DNA from: G963667915 sp965197385
GTDB taxonomy: Bacteria > Acidobacteriota > Vicinamibacteria > Vicinamibacterales > UBA823
Direction of reading: 5' to 3'
DNA: 64,000 bases
Assembly (NCBI GenBank): GCA_965197385.1
Contig: CBDANA010000008.1
Span: 124,001 to 188,000, forward strand
Shown here: positions 31,772 to 41,181 of the stretch, in pieces
Layout of the letters: the number at the start of each line of letters is the position of its first letter
Numbering within the stretch: the first letter of the stretch is position 1
Notes under the pieces: model-generated
The model's input: the letters and a program-made list of their open reading frames with translations, nothing else
Databases searched by the model: none
Told to the model about the DNA's origin: nothing
Translations under genes and position numbers: made by a program

Positions 31772-32701
31772 ATGTTCTCACGCTGTCTCGTCGTGGCCGT
31801 CGCAATCCTGCTGGCGGCGATTCCCGGTGCCGCGCAGTCAAGCCTCGGTGACGCCGCATCCTGGGCGTCGCATCTCTCCAATCAATACCGGGTCGTACCC
31901 AACATCACGTACCAGGTGAGCGACAATTGGGAGAGCAGAATCGATCTCTACGTCCCGCGCCAGGCCCCCGGTAGCACGCCAGTCCTCATGTACATCCATG
32001 GAGGAGGCTGGGTCGGTGGGAGTAAGGAAGGCAGCAGCCTGCGACTCGCTCCCTGGCTGGAAATGGGCTGGGCTGTGGTGAACGTCGAGTATCGTCTCGG
32101 ACAAGTGGCACGAGCGCCGGCGGCTGTTGAGGATTGCCTCTGCGCCCTCCGCTGGGTGATCGCCAGCGCAGAGGAGTACGGCTTCGACACAGAGCGGATC
32201 GTCGTCACCGGCAACTCCGCCGGAGGTCACCTGGCACTGACGACGGGCATCGTGCCGGCGTCAGCCGGTTTGGATCGTCAATGCCCGGGGGACGAGGAAC
32301 TGAGCGTCGCCGCCATCATCAACTGGTACGGCATCACGGACGTCGATGACTTGCTGGCGGGTCCGAATACGAGGAGTTACGCGGTGGAGTGGATGGGAAG
32401 CCAGCTCGATCGGCAAGACATTGCCGCACGGGTATCGCCGCTGACCTACGTCCGACCGGGCCTTCCGCCCGTCCTGACGATCCATGGCGATGCAGATCCC
32501 ACGGTGCCTTACGAACACGCCCTCCGGCTGCAGACGGCTCTCGACGAAGCCGGTGTGCCGAACCGTCTTCACACTGTGCCTGGTGGCAGACATGGGGGGT
32601 TCAGCCGAGACGAGACGCTGGAGATCTTCCAAACAGTCCGACAATTCCTTGGCGAGAACGGACTCCTGGCCGGGCGAGTCACGTCACAGGGTCAGCCGTA
32701 A
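31772..32701 (+). CDS. secreted alpha/beta-hydrolase (esterase/lipase family)
   Basis: A 309-residue protein. The ATG at 31772 has a strong AAGGAGG five bases upstream, which settles the start over the in-frame GTG at 31748-31751 region. It has a signal peptide (LVVAVAILLAAIPGAAQSS). The oxyanion motif is LMYIHGGGWVGGSKEGS, the nucleophile Ser lies in IVVTGNSAGGHLALT, the acid is in LTIHGDADPTVPYEHA and the His in VPGGRHGGFSRDE, so the triad is complete. The fold matches the esterase/BD-FAE-like group that deacylates sugars or small esters; the substrate is unknown. It lies between two copies of a 36-bp kinase-tail repeat. Confidence 0.85.
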   Translation: MFSRCLVVAVAILLAAIPGAAQSSLGDAASWASHLSNQYRVVPNITYQVSDNWESRIDLYVPRQAPGSTPVLMYIHGGGWVGGSKEGSSLRLAPWLEMGWAVVNVEYRLGQVARAPAAVEDCLCALRWVIASAEEYGFDTERIVVTGNSAGGHLALTTGIVPASAGLDRQCPGDEELSVAAIINWYGITDVDDLLAGPNTRSYAVEWMGSQLDRQDIAARVSPLTYVRPGLPPVLTIHGDADPTVPYEHALRLQTALDEAGVPNRLHTVPGGRHGGFSRDETLEIFQTVRQFLGENGLLAGRVTSQGQP

Positions 32702-32740
32702 GCAGGGCCGACCCACGTGAACTGTGAGCAGATCCACGCC

Positions 32741-32785
32741 GTCCTCAACCAAGAACTCCAGGCGCGGGTGCCGACGGGACGGTAG
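32741..32785 (+). pseudogene. third kinase-propeller C-terminal tail
   Basis: The codons read VLNQELQARVPTGR and TAG. The DNA from 32752 to 32787 repeats 31681-31717 almost base for base (AACTCCAGGCGCGGGTGC shared). The pair of direct repeats brackets the esterase gene. Confidence 0.5.
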
Positions 32786-33182
32786 GCGGCGACCTCCTCG
32801 CTTGTCCACCTCATTTGTCCACGAACCAGGCAACACTAGGCAATACCAGACAACACGAAGACGCAGCAAACCTCTCTGATTCCCTCCAGAATCTGGACAG
32901 GGCAACACCAGGCAACACCAGCCGGACTGAGGGACGCAGATGCCCCTCTTCCGCACCAACCTTCACTTTCACACTATTTTCTGCATCTTTTCGCACGATC
33001 GGTCTTCGATAGCTGACGGATAGCTAACGAACGTGACGCGCCTCCGACCCCGCGTTGTTACCACTCCCCCCAGCGTCTACAATTGGGCCTGATTTCGGCG
33101 CACAACGCAGCAGCCATGCCTCTAGCCCGCGGCACCACGACTGTGTCCGAGGCGGGGCGGCTCCTACAATAGGCCTCGGCAG
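32786..33182. other. gene-free interval with short internal repeats
   Basis: No supported ORF. It holds GGCAACACTAGGCAATACC near 32829 and GGCAACACCAGGCAACACC near 32902, an imperfect short repeat, and TAGCTGACGGATAGCTAACG near 33010, which is a small tandem of TAGCTRACG. It ends at the IS30 terminal repeat. Nothing else is recognised. Confidence 0.5.
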
Positions 33183-34378
33183 GTTCAATCGGTCAATGCA
33201 ACAGCGGTCGCAGTGTATCAGCTGGCGTGGCATATCCCAGCGTCTTGCGTGGACGTGAGTTGAGACGTTGCGCGATGGTGTTGAGATCAGCCTGCGTGTA
33301 GGTCGAGAGGTTTGTTCCTTTGGGGAAGTATTGCCGCAACAAGCCGTTGGTGTTCTCGTTCGTACCTCGCTGCCATGGACTCTGCGGGTCGCAGAAGTAC
33401 ACCTTCACGTTCGTGGCGACCGTGAAGCGCTTGTGCGAGGCGAATTCGGTCCCACGGTCCCACGTCAGAGACGCCATCAACCCCTTCGGGAGCGTGCGAA
33501 CGGCGTTGGCCAGCGCCCGCACGACATTGGCGGTGTCTTTGCCAGCCAGACGAATCAAGAGCAGGAAGCGCGAGTGGCGCTCGACGAGCGTGGCGATGTA
33601 TGAGTTGCGAGCCCCGGTCAGTAAGTCGCCTTCCCAGTGGCCGGGCACGGCCCGATCCGCTGCCTCCGCCGGACGCTCTCGAATCGAGACGGCGTCGATG
33701 ATCTGACCACGGCACTGGCCCGCCGTGCTGGCGTGCTTGGACCGACGCATCCGTCGCCGACGGCGAAGGTGGGCGTTCAGGGCTTTCTTCAGCACCCCGC
33801 GACTCTGCACGAAGAGACTGAGATAGATCGTTTCGTGCGACACGTGCAAGCAAGGATCCTTCGGAAAGGTCCGTTTGAGCCACCCGGCGATCTGCTGTGG
33901 GGACCAGTCTGCCGCCAGCTTCTCAGCCACCAGGGCACGGAGCAACGGCGAGAGGGCGAGCCGACAGGGTTTCGGACGCCGAGTTCGGTCCCAGGCACGC
34001 GCGTCGGCAACGGACGCACGGTACTGCCGTCGGCCACCGTTCCGTCGCACCTCCCGGCTGATCGTCGATGGCGCTCGACTCAGGCGCACGGAGTAGCCCC
34101 GGGCCAAGCCCCTGGAGATTTCCTCCCGCTCCGTCAGGGTGAGCGAGCGTCGCGACCGGGTCCGTGACGGCGGCGGGATACCCCCACGGGCTGACACGAC
34201 GTGGTGAACTGCTCCCGGGATCCGACCGAGTGCCCGACCGATGTCGCTGAGCGACTCACCTCGCTTCCACCGCTTCCACAGCTCCACCTTCTCTCTTGCT
34301 GACATCCGTGGACGACGAACGCGACCCATGATCCCTCCTTGCTGTGATCATTCATCGCGTTGCATCGACCCTTTGAAC
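33183..34378 (-). mobile_element. IS30-family insertion sequence (1196 bp)
   Basis: The ends are GTTCAATCGGTCAATGCAAC (33183-33202) and the inverse GTTGCATCGACCCTTTGAAC (34359-34378), matching at 16 of 20 positions. The single gene on the minus strand fills the space. No clear target duplication is seen; IS30 makes only 2-3 bp, so this is not informative. It lies just before the start of a membrane glycosyltransferase-like gene. Confidence 0.85.
33193..34329 (-). CDS. IS30-family transposase
   Basis: A 378-residue protein. It has an N-terminal HTH (SAREKVELWKRWKRGESLSD, IGRALGR), a second one (LTEREEISRGLARGYSVR, APSTISREVRRNGGRRQY), and the IS30 catalytic domain with the Asp in VPGHWEGDLLTGARNSYIA, the second in LTWDRGTEFASHKRF and the Glu in PWQRGTNENTNGLLRQYFPK. 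The C-terminal RLNSRPRKTLGYATPAD is also typical. It appears intact. Confidence 0.93.
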   Translation of the reverse strand: MGRVRRPRMSAREKVELWKRWKRGESLSDIGRALGRIPGAVHHVVSARGGIPPPSRTRSRRSLTLTEREEISRGLARGYSVRLSRAPSTISREVRRNGGRRQYRASVADARAWDRTRRPKPCRLALSPLLRALVAEKLAADWSPQQIAGWLKRTFPKDPCLHVSHETIYLSLFVQSRGVLKKALNAHLRRRRRMRRSKHASTAGQCRGQIIDAVSIRERPAEAADRAVPGHWEGDLLTGARNSYIATLVERHSRFLLLIRLAGKDTANVVRALANAVRTLPKGLMASLTWDRGTEFASHKRFTVATNVKVYFCDPQSPWQRGTNENTNGLLRQYFPKGTNLSTYTQADLNTIAQRLNSRPRKTLGYATPADTLRPLLH

Positions 34379-34426
34379 TCACCGCTGACCAATGCGGCCT
34401 TCCTCTCCCTTCACGCCGCCGTGCCC

Positions 34427-36290
34427 ATGACTTCCGAGGAGCCGGACAGCGCCCGCCTGCGAGACCGTCTCTCGCAATGGCTCCGACCGACCGCGTCTCC
34501 GCCGACGCGGCTCTCCGCCGCTGTCCTCTGGTCGGCGGCCGCGGCCTTGACGTTGGCGGCTGCGTACGGCCTGCTGACCTGGCAACTAAGCCGCGGTACC
34601 GGCTTGATCCAGACGTTCTTCGACGGGGTGGGTGCCGACCGCAGCCCGCTCGTCGAGCGAGTCACGCAGACGGTTGATCTAACCATCCTTCACGAGGACG
34701 ACCGCCTGCCACGTCGTTTCTTCAGCGTGCACTGGCGCGGTGTCTGGCGGATTCCGAGACGCGGCCTCTACGACATCTCCATTCGTGGCGACGACCGCGT
34801 CGTCCTGACAATCGACGGCCACGAGGTTCACACCGACTCGATGGCCGACCCCGCGGAGAACCCCCGCACCCTGCCCCTCGGTCCCGGCTATCACGCCATC
34901 GAGGTGGATTTCGAGCAATACCGCGGCACGTCGGGTCTCCGGGTTGCCTGGGCGCCCGCTGGAGGCTCTCCTCGGCCCCTGAACTCAGCGAGTCTGTTTC
35001 CGGTGGTCCCAACCTATCCGCGTCTCCGCGCCGTGCTCGAGAGCGTTCGGTGGATGCTCGGATTCCTTAGCCTGGCTGCGCTGACACTCTCAATCTATCG
35101 CAGCGTGCTCGCACTGGCGCTACCGGCGCGGCGACTGATCGAGCAGCGTATCGATCCCACCACGACCCGCACGATCAGGCGAATCGTCGCCGCTGGCATG
35201 CCGATTCTGATCGTGGCCTATGCGGCGGGCCTTCGGTTCGACGCCATCAGTCTCAAGTACCCGGTGGACCGCCCGGGCTGGCTGCACACCTTACAGGAGC
35301 GTTCCCGCGCCCCACTGGGTGCGCTCCGACCCGAGACGGTCACCTGGGCTCGGATCCCGGACCGCCCTCATCGTGACGGGCCACCGAGCCTGTACATCAG
35401 CGACCCCTACACCTTCCTGGGGTTCGCAAGGGCGACGCCCCACTTCTATGCCGCACACCACCGAGAGCCGGTGTTTCCCTTCGTCACGAAGGTGTTCCTG
35501 GGGCTCCTGGACGATCAAGACGTCGCGGTGAGCTTTGCCGCGGCGTTGTTCTCGATTCTCGCCGTAGCGGCAACCTATCTCCTGGAGGCCTACGCGTTTT
35601 CTCACTGGGTCGATTTGGGCGCGGCGACGCTGCTGGCGATCGAATACAACGTGATCTCGGTGGGTGTCGACGGCTGGCGAGACGGTGCGTTGGCGGTCAC
35701 CATGTTCGCCGCCGCACTGCTCCACCATTCGCGCGTGGCGTCGAAGACGAGCGGCGTCCTGCTCGGAGTGGTCGCTGCATTCGCCTGTCTCGTCCGGATC
35801 ACCTCGTTGACGTTCCTGCTGCCCGGCTTCGCTTGCCTGCTGCTCGTCTCGACACGCCCATGAAGGGCGCGTCTGAACGGATTTGGTCTGGCCACGGTCA
35901 CGATGACCGTGATCGTCGCGCCGTATCTAATCAACTGCTGGACCACGTTCGGTGACCCCTTGTACGCGATTAACTATCACGCGGAGTACTACGTAGCACG
36001 AGATGACCACGTGGTCAATGCTGGTCCGACCGCGTCGTCTTACATGGTGATCAAGGCGCGCAGCCACGTAATAGAGACCGTGGACACCGTGACGTTGGGT
36101 TTGACCAGCCATCCGTTCCTCAACAAGTGGCGCGGGTTCGAGCGGTGGGTCCAGAATCTGGGCGTCTGGCTGTCGTGGGCCGCGCTGCTAGGCCTGCTCT
36201 CGTTCGCCGGCTCCCAGTCCGGCCGGCTGCTGCTGCTCGTGGCCGCCACTTCGCTCATACCCTACGCGGTCACGTGGCAGATCCTGTCCA
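34427..36290 (+). pseudogene. PA14-containing glycosyltransferase-39-like membrane protein, interrupted
   Basis: The frame starts at ATG 34427. A membrane helix (LSAAVLWSAAAALTLAAAYG) is followed by a PA14-like domain (RFFSVHWRGVWRIPRRGLYD, GDDRVVLTIDGHEVH, GYHAIEVDFEQYRGTSGLRV) and then many membrane segments as in ArnT/PMT-type glycosyltransferases. A TGA at 35861-35863 interrupts it, but the same frame continues RARLNGFGLATVTMTVIVAP and PYLINCWTTFGDPLYAINYH to about 36285, so a single nonsense change is the simplest reading. The end is also lost: after LIPYAVTWQILS the sequence stops resembling a membrane protein. The function may have been surface glycan assembly. Confidence 0.65.
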
Positions 36291-36741
36291 GAGTAACGAG
36301 ATGTGCCAGACGGCGATGCAGGCGAGCAACAGGAGGGTCAGCGTGACGCCCCAGGCGTATCTCACCCATGGGGTCGGGTGATGGTCGTGGCGAACTGGGG
36401 CGGTGGAAGAAGCGACCATGGTGCATGATACCGTGAGTCCTGCTCTGGGCTCGTATTCGGCGGGTGCAGCCAGCACACCCAGGCGGCTCCCCAGGGAAGC
36501 AGAACTGAGGTCGCCTCCATCGCGACAAGGATGCCGACGATATGATTCGCTCTGATTAAGCGGGACCCGAGCGCCACGAATCCTGCTCTGCGTCTCATCA
36601 CGGGTCTGGTGGCACAGGAATCGCCGAGCCCTGAAGACTCTCGTGCTCGGGCGACGATTGGAGGTGGTGCCTGGTCTCTCCCGGACTGTCTTTCAGGGCC
36701 AGTCGCGGTGCGTAGCCCCACGGCAGCGGTCGTCCGCGCAG
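36291..36741. other. decayed interval between two truncated genes
   Basis: No supported gene. On the minus strand there is a short hydrophobic stretch (WVRYAWGVTLTLLLLACIAV near 36290-36370) and further up ANHIVGILVAMEATSVLLPW, in different frames, which look like pieces of a lost membrane protein. Both flanking genes are cut at this interval, so a deletion or rearrangement happened here. Confidence 0.45.
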
Positions 36742-37260
36742 CTAGGACGCGGCAAACACCTGGTCGTCAACGTCGAGGACATCGAAACAGGACCGGCGAG
36801 CGAGTAGGCGTTTGATCTTCTCGACGTCCTTCTGGTATGATGTCAGAAGCGTGTTGTCATCAGCATCGGCATCGGCGCCTTGGGACTCGCCGCGCTTCTC
36901 GAGCATCTTGCTCTGCGAGGCCATCACCTCGTGCAGGTTGCGGTGCATGAAGATGACCTTGTAGTTGTGCGTCTCGGGCAAGCTGGCGAGCAGGAACGAG
37001 GTGATCTTGACCGCCTTACCCCGAGCCTCCACGAGCCACCGCTTGTCCGGATCCTCGTGAAGCCGCATGACCGGCTCGAACTCGAAATAGCCCTTCGGGT
37101 TGCTCTCGTCGGCGGTCCGCTTACCGTCGGTGACGATCGGGACGCCGCCCACTTCCAGCATCTTCATGGTCATCGACGTGCCGGAGCGCGGCAGGCCGGA
37201 GACGACGATGATGGGCTTTCCGAACCGCAGCCTGCGATACAGCCCCTCGACGAACGACAT
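36742..37260 (-). CDS. sulfotransferase-like protein, C-terminus truncated
   Basis: It starts at ATG 37260 (MSFVEGLYRRLRFGKPIIVV). The P-loop for PAPS is VVSGLPRSGTSMTMKMLEVG; the middle has KVIFMHRNLHEVMASQSKML, the usual 3'-phosphate-binding region. The frame ends abruptly at DVLDVDDQVFAAS. Relatives continue for 40 or so residues with a YRD/LxxP segment, so the end is probably missing and the gene may be inactive. It is divergent from cysQ, with start codons 32 bases apart, and belongs functionally with the PAPS-making genes to the right. Confidence 0.65.
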   Translation of the reverse strand: MSFVEGLYRRLRFGKPIIVVSGLPRSGTSMTMKMLEVGGVPIVTDGKRTADESNPKGYFEFEPVMRLHEDPDKRWLVEARGKAVKITSFLLASLPETHNYKVIFMHRNLHEVMASQSKMLEKRGESQGADADADDNTLLTSYQKDVEKIKRLLARRSCFDVLDVDDQVFAAS

Positions 37261-37291
37261 CATGCGAAGATAATAGCGCGGGACTTCCCAG

Positions 37292-38068
37292 ATGCTGACC
37301 GAGATCCGCGCGATCGCGCGCGACGCCGGCGCCACGATCCTCCGCTACTACAAGGCCGGCGATCTGGTGGTCGATGCCAAGTCGGACGGCACGCCGGTCA
37401 CCGACGCCGACCGCGAAGCCGACCGGCAGATCCGCGAAGCGCTGCGGGCCCTGGACCCGTCGATCCCCTGCATCTCCGAGGAATTCGACATCCCGCCCTA
37501 CGAGGTTCGCCGCGACTGGCGGCGTTTCTGGCTAGTCGACCCGCTGGACGGCACGAAGGAGTTCGTGAGGGGCACAGACGAGTTCACGGTCAATATCGCG
37601 CTGATCGACGGCGGCATTCCGGTGCTCGGTGTCGTCTACCTGCCGCCGCTCGACGTCATGTACTTCGCCGAAGCCGGCCGGGGAACTTGGAAGCAGCAGG
37701 GGCCCCAAGAACCGCAACAGATTTTCTCGACGTTCCCCGACCCGACCGCAGAGTTAATCGTCGCCGAGAGCCGTTCGCACCCGAGCCCGAAGATGGAGGC
37801 GTTCCTTCAGAATTACCGTGTGAAGGAGCGGATCGCGGCGGGCAGCTCGCTCAAGTTCTGTCTGCTGGCGGAAGGGACAGCCGACATCTATCCGCGGCTC
37901 GGACCGACGATGGAATGGGATGTGGCGGCAGGCGACTGCGTCTACCGGCACTCGAAGCGGGACGGCGCCCACCCGATGTCGCTACGGTATAATACTCCCC
38001 TGCTACGGCATGATGGGTTCGTGGTCGGCCTCGAGCCCGGCACATTCGAACTTCCCACGCCGAGCTGA
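37292..38068 (+). CDS. cysQ: 3'(2'),5'-bisphosphate nucleotidase CysQ
   Basis: A 258-residue inositol-monophosphatase-fold enzyme. Metal-binding motifs are DGTPVTDADREAD, PCISEEFDIP, FWLVDPLDGTKEFVRGTDEF and, near the end, MEWDVAAGDCVYRHS. CysQ hydrolyses PAP, the by-product of sulfotransferase reactions, to AMP. The length is normal and no defect is seen. Its TGA overlaps the ATG of the APS kinase gene (TGATG at 38066-38070), so the two are coupled. The neighbours (sulfotransferase, APS kinase, CysD) make a sulfate-activation locus. Confidence 0.93.
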   Translation: MLTEIRAIARDAGATILRYYKAGDLVVDAKSDGTPVTDADREADRQIREALRALDPSIPCISEEFDIPPYEVRRDWRRFWLVDPLDGTKEFVRGTDEFTVNIALIDGGIPVLGVVYLPPLDVMYFAEAGRGTWKQQGPQEPQQIFSTFPDPTAELIVAESRSHPSPKMEAFLQNYRVKERIAAGSSLKFCLLAEGTADIYPRLGPTMEWDVAAGDCVYRHSKRDGAHPMSLRYNTPLLRHDGFVVGLEPGTFELPTPS

Positions 38069-38810
38069 TGCTCGTCCAGACGCCCTTGCAGTCGCGATTC
38101 CGGGCCATCTCCTGGCGGGTTGTCGCGACGACGAGCACGGCCCTGCTGGTCTACCTGCTGACCGACGACGCGGGCCTTGCCCTGGCCGCCGGCCTCCTGG
38201 ACGCCGGCATCAAGCTCTCGTGCTCTGGCCACTGCACGAGCGCGTCTGGACCAGGACCAGGGCGGCCCACGCGGGGTACGCCGGACAGCCGGGCGTCCTT
38301 TGGTTCACCGGGCTGTCCGGCTCGGGCAAGAGCACGATCGCCCAGCGCGTTCACGGCGACCTGAAGCGTCACGGCCACCGGGTCGAGTACCTGGACGGCG
38401 ACACGATCCGGGATCTCTTCCCGACGACCGGGTTCTCGAAGGATGACCGCGATCTGCACATCAAGCGGGTCGGTCACCTGGCCAGCACGCTCGAGCGGAA
38501 CGGCGTCCTGGTCATCGCGGCATTCATCTCGCCGTACGGCGAAACTCGCGACTTCGTGCGCGGCCTGTGCAGTCGCTTCATCGAGGTCTTCGTGTCGACG
38601 CCGCTGGCGGTGTGCGAGGCACGCGACGTGAAGGGACTGTACGCCAAGGCGCGGCGGGGAGAGATCACGCAGTTCACCGGCGTCGACGACCCGTACGAAG
38701 CGCCGATCCACCCGGAGCTGACAATCGACACGTCGAGCGTCTCACTGGACGATGCGGTCGCTCGCGTGATGAATTACCTGCATCGGCAGGCTCTCGGCGC
38801 GCTGCCTTAA
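38068..38810 (+). pseudogene. cysC: DUF2061-adenylylsulfate kinase fusion with a frameshift
   Basis: The first frame from ATG 38068 encodes a DUF2061 membrane domain: SRFRAISWRVVATTSTALLV and YLLTDDAGLALAAGLLDAGI. At about 38210 the match moves to another frame that continues LHERVWTRTR (the usual DUF2061 end) and goes into APS kinase: GVLWFTGLSGSGKSTIAQRV, VEYLDGDTIRDLFPTTGFSK, DDRDLHIKRVGHLASTLERN, AFISPYGETRDFVRGL, TPLAVCEARDVKGLYAKARR and FTGVDDPYEAPIHPEL. One missing base in the run AAGCTCTCGTG would explain it. APS kinase makes PAPS. Without correction the gene is broken; a sequencing error is possible. Confidence 0.8.
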
Positions 38811-38825
38811 CGACTGGACACTGGC

Positions 38826-39262
38826 ATGGATCCTCTCGACAAGCTCGAAAGCCGGAGCATTCACATTTTCCGCGAGGCCTATAGCTGCATCGACAACCTG
38901 GCGATGCTGTGGTCGATCGGCAAGGACAGCACGGTCATGCTGTACTTGGCGCGGAAGGCGTTCTTTGGTCACGTCCCGATACCGCTCATCCATATCGACA
39001 CGGCTTACAAGATTCCGGAGATGATCGCCTATCGCGATCGACTGGCACTCGAGTGGAACCTGACGATGATCTTCGGCCGCAACGACGCCGCGCTGGCCGA
39101 GAAGCGAACGTTTCCAGACGGCGCGGTCGATCGGCTGACCTGCTGCGGCTTGTTGAAAACTCAGGCTTTGACCGACACGCTCAGCGGCAAGGGCACTCGC
39201 TATCGGCTGAACCACACGACGAAGGAGTATGAGCCGGATCCGAACCGCGAGCCGTCAACACG
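38826..39262 (+). pseudogene. cysD: sulfate adenylyltransferase subunit 2 (CysD), 3' part deleted
   Basis: The N-terminal 145 residues are CysD: LDKLESRSIHIFREAYSCID, the PP-loop NLAMLWSIGKDSTVMLYLAR, PLIHIDTAYKIPEMIAYRDR and RLTCCGLLKTQALTDTLSGK. After EPDPNREPSTRN the match ends and the next bases belong, on the other strand, to a lipoprotein gene. Intact CysD is about 300 residues, so half is gone, and cysN, its partner, is absent. The breakpoint is near 39262. An IS256 element lies 490 bases further on. Confidence 0.85.
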
Positions 39263-39749
39263 GAATGTTCCCCTGCGTCGACGACGAGCTCGAGGAAGCT
39301 ATCGGTCGGCATGTCGAGGCGGGCGGCGGCGCCTGCCTCGTCGACCCTAGCAACATCGATCACCCGCGGCTGCTCCGGCCAAAAGGGCCGACCGAGCGCG
39401 GACCGAATCCGGACGTATCGAAATCCGGCGGCGCGCGGCCCAGCCGCCGCCCCGTAAGGATCGGCGGAGACGACGCGCCGGCTGAATCGAAGCACCACGC
39501 GGTTCCAGCCGAGTTCGATGACGGGTTCTGGAAGCTCAATCTCGTACGTGCTCCAGCCAGATGCCATCTCGACCCGCGCCACGGGCATGCCGTTCAGTTC
39601 GACCGACATCAGCTGTCCTGCATCGGACCCCTCGTCGGCCGGCTGCCCCTCGAGCTCGAACGTGGCGCTGCCGTCGACGCCGACATAGAACCTGAAGCTA
39701 GCCCAGTCGCTGACCACCCAGCGCACCGGCTCAGCAGCGTCAGCCGGCC

Positions 39750-41181
39750 GGGGATGTCCCAGTAGCTGTTGAAATTTGAAGCGGCGGCTCTTCACTGGTC
39801 GTGCTATACGACCGGTGACGAAACCGAGGTGCAAGCCTCCCAGTAAGGAGCCGCCATGAAGAAGCAGTCTCGCACAGTCCCTCGCCGTCGCCAATCGGTA
39901 TCCCCGACGCCACGGCACCTTCCGTTGGTCGATATCCTCATTGATACGCAGGCCGCGCTCCAGGAGCGGGTCGTCGCGTCTGGCCTGAAGGTACTCGAAG
40001 CCATGCTGGAAGAGGATCGGGCCGCCGTCTGTGGGCCACGGTATGCGCATCAACCTGCGCGCCAGGCGTATCGAACGGGGCATACGCCGAGTCAGGTCGT
40101 GCTGGGCGGGCGGAAGGTGGCGATTCGTCGGCCCCGTGCGCGGCGCGCCGGCGAGGAGGTTCCGTTGCCAACGGCCCGGGCATTCGCGAATGCGGACCCG
40201 CTGAACCGGCGCGTGGTCGACCAGATGCTGATCGGTGTGGCGACCCGCCAGTATGCGCGGAGTCTGGAACCGCTCGGCGCCGACGTCACCACGCGGGGCA
40301 CGAGCAAGAGTGCGGTCAGTCGACGCTTTGTCGCGCAAACCCAGGCGCAGCTGGATGCGTGGCGGGCGACGCCGCTCGACGCGCTGGACCTGGTGGGGCT
40401 GCTGATTGATGGCGTGCACGTGGGTGGACACTGTATCGTTGTCGCCCTAGGCATCGATAAAATGGGCGCGAAACACCCGCTCGGCCTGTGGGAAGGGGCC
40501 ACGGAGAACGCGACGGTCTGTCAGGGGCTCTTGACCAATCTCGGCAGCCGCGGGCTGCGCACCGACCGGAGCCTGCTGGTGATCGTCGATGGCGCGAAGG
40601 CCCTCGACACGGCCGTGACCCAGACATTTGGGCGCGCCGCGCTGGTGCAGCGGTGTCAGGTCCATAAGGGCCGGAACATCTTGGAGCATCTCCCTGAGGC
40701 ACAGCGGCCGGGGGTGAAGGCGGTCCTCACGCGCGCCTACACGAACAGCCCCGTCAAGACGGCCAAGCGTCTGCTGCAGGACCTGGCGCGGCGCTTGGAC
40801 ACTGACTACCCGAGTGCGGCCACGAGCGTGCGGGAAGGGCTCGACGAGACGCTGACCGTGCTCGGCTTGGGTCTGTCGGAGCGTCTCCAACGATCGCTCG
40901 CCACCACAAACGCCATCGAGAGTCTCCTCAGCCGAACGCGCCATGTGCAGCGCCATGTGAAACGCTGGCGCGGCGGGACGATGGTGCTGCGCTGGGTGGC
41001 CGCCGGGGTGCTCGAAGCGGCGAAGGGGTTCCGTCGGGTGCAAGGATGTCAAGATATGCCCGCGCTGGTCGCTGCCCTCCTGGCACGCGACGCGCGGTTA
41101 GGACTCGGGGAGTCGTCAGAGATGGTTGCGTAGTCGTGAACCAAGCTGCCGCTGAGTTTCAACAGCGCACGGGACATCCCC
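39750..41181 (+). mobile_element. IS256-family insertion sequence, copy 1 (about 1432 bp)
   Basis: The ends begin GGGGATGTCCCAGTAGCTGT at 39750 and, read inward from 41181, GGGGATGTCCCGTGCGCTGT; the similarity continues for about 40 bases. An 8-bp direct duplication CAGCCGGC is at 39741-39748 and 41182-41189, the size expected for IS256. The element splits a lipoprotein gene. A second copy in opposite orientation starts at 62679. Confidence 0.93.
39856..41133 (+). CDS. IS256-family transposase (copy 1)
   Basis: A 425-residue protein. The Mutator/MULE-type catalytic residues are Asp in LVGLLIDGVHVGGHCIVVAL, Asp in SLLVIVDGAKALDTAVTQTF and Glu in ATTNAIESLLSRTRHVQRHV; the C-motif ALVQRCQVHKGRNILEHLPE is the IS256 signature with CxxH. 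The start MKKQSRTVPRRRQSV is preceded by a weak AAGGAG (39844-39850). The frame is intact, unlike copy 2, so this is the copy that could supply active enzyme. Confidence 0.93.
   Translation: MKKQSRTVPRRRQSVSPTPRHLPLVDILIDTQAALQERVVASGLKVLEAMLEEDRAAVCGPRYAHQPARQAYRTGHTPSQVVLGGRKVAIRRPRARRAGEEVPLPTARAFANADPLNRRVVDQMLIGVATRQYARSLEPLGADVTTRGTSKSAVSRRFVAQTQAQLDAWRATPLDALDLVGLLIDGVHVGGHCIVVALGIDKMGAKHPLGLWEGATENATVCQGLLTNLGSRGLRTDRSLLVIVDGAKALDTAVTQTFGRAALVQRCQVHKGRNILEHLPEAQRPGVKAVLTRAYTNSPVKTAKRLLQDLARRLDTDYPSAATSVREGLDETLTVLGLGLSERLQRSLATTNAIESLLSRTRHVQRHVKRWRGGTMVLRWVAAGVLEAAKGFRRVQGCQDMPALVAALLARDARLGLGESSEMVA

Noticed and set aside
32829..32925. Second possible short array
   Set aside because: Only two imperfect repeats, no regular spacing.
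36362..36721. Membrane protein gene on the minus strand
   Set aside because: Hydrophobic pieces are in different frames and have no conserved pattern; treated as decayed DNA.
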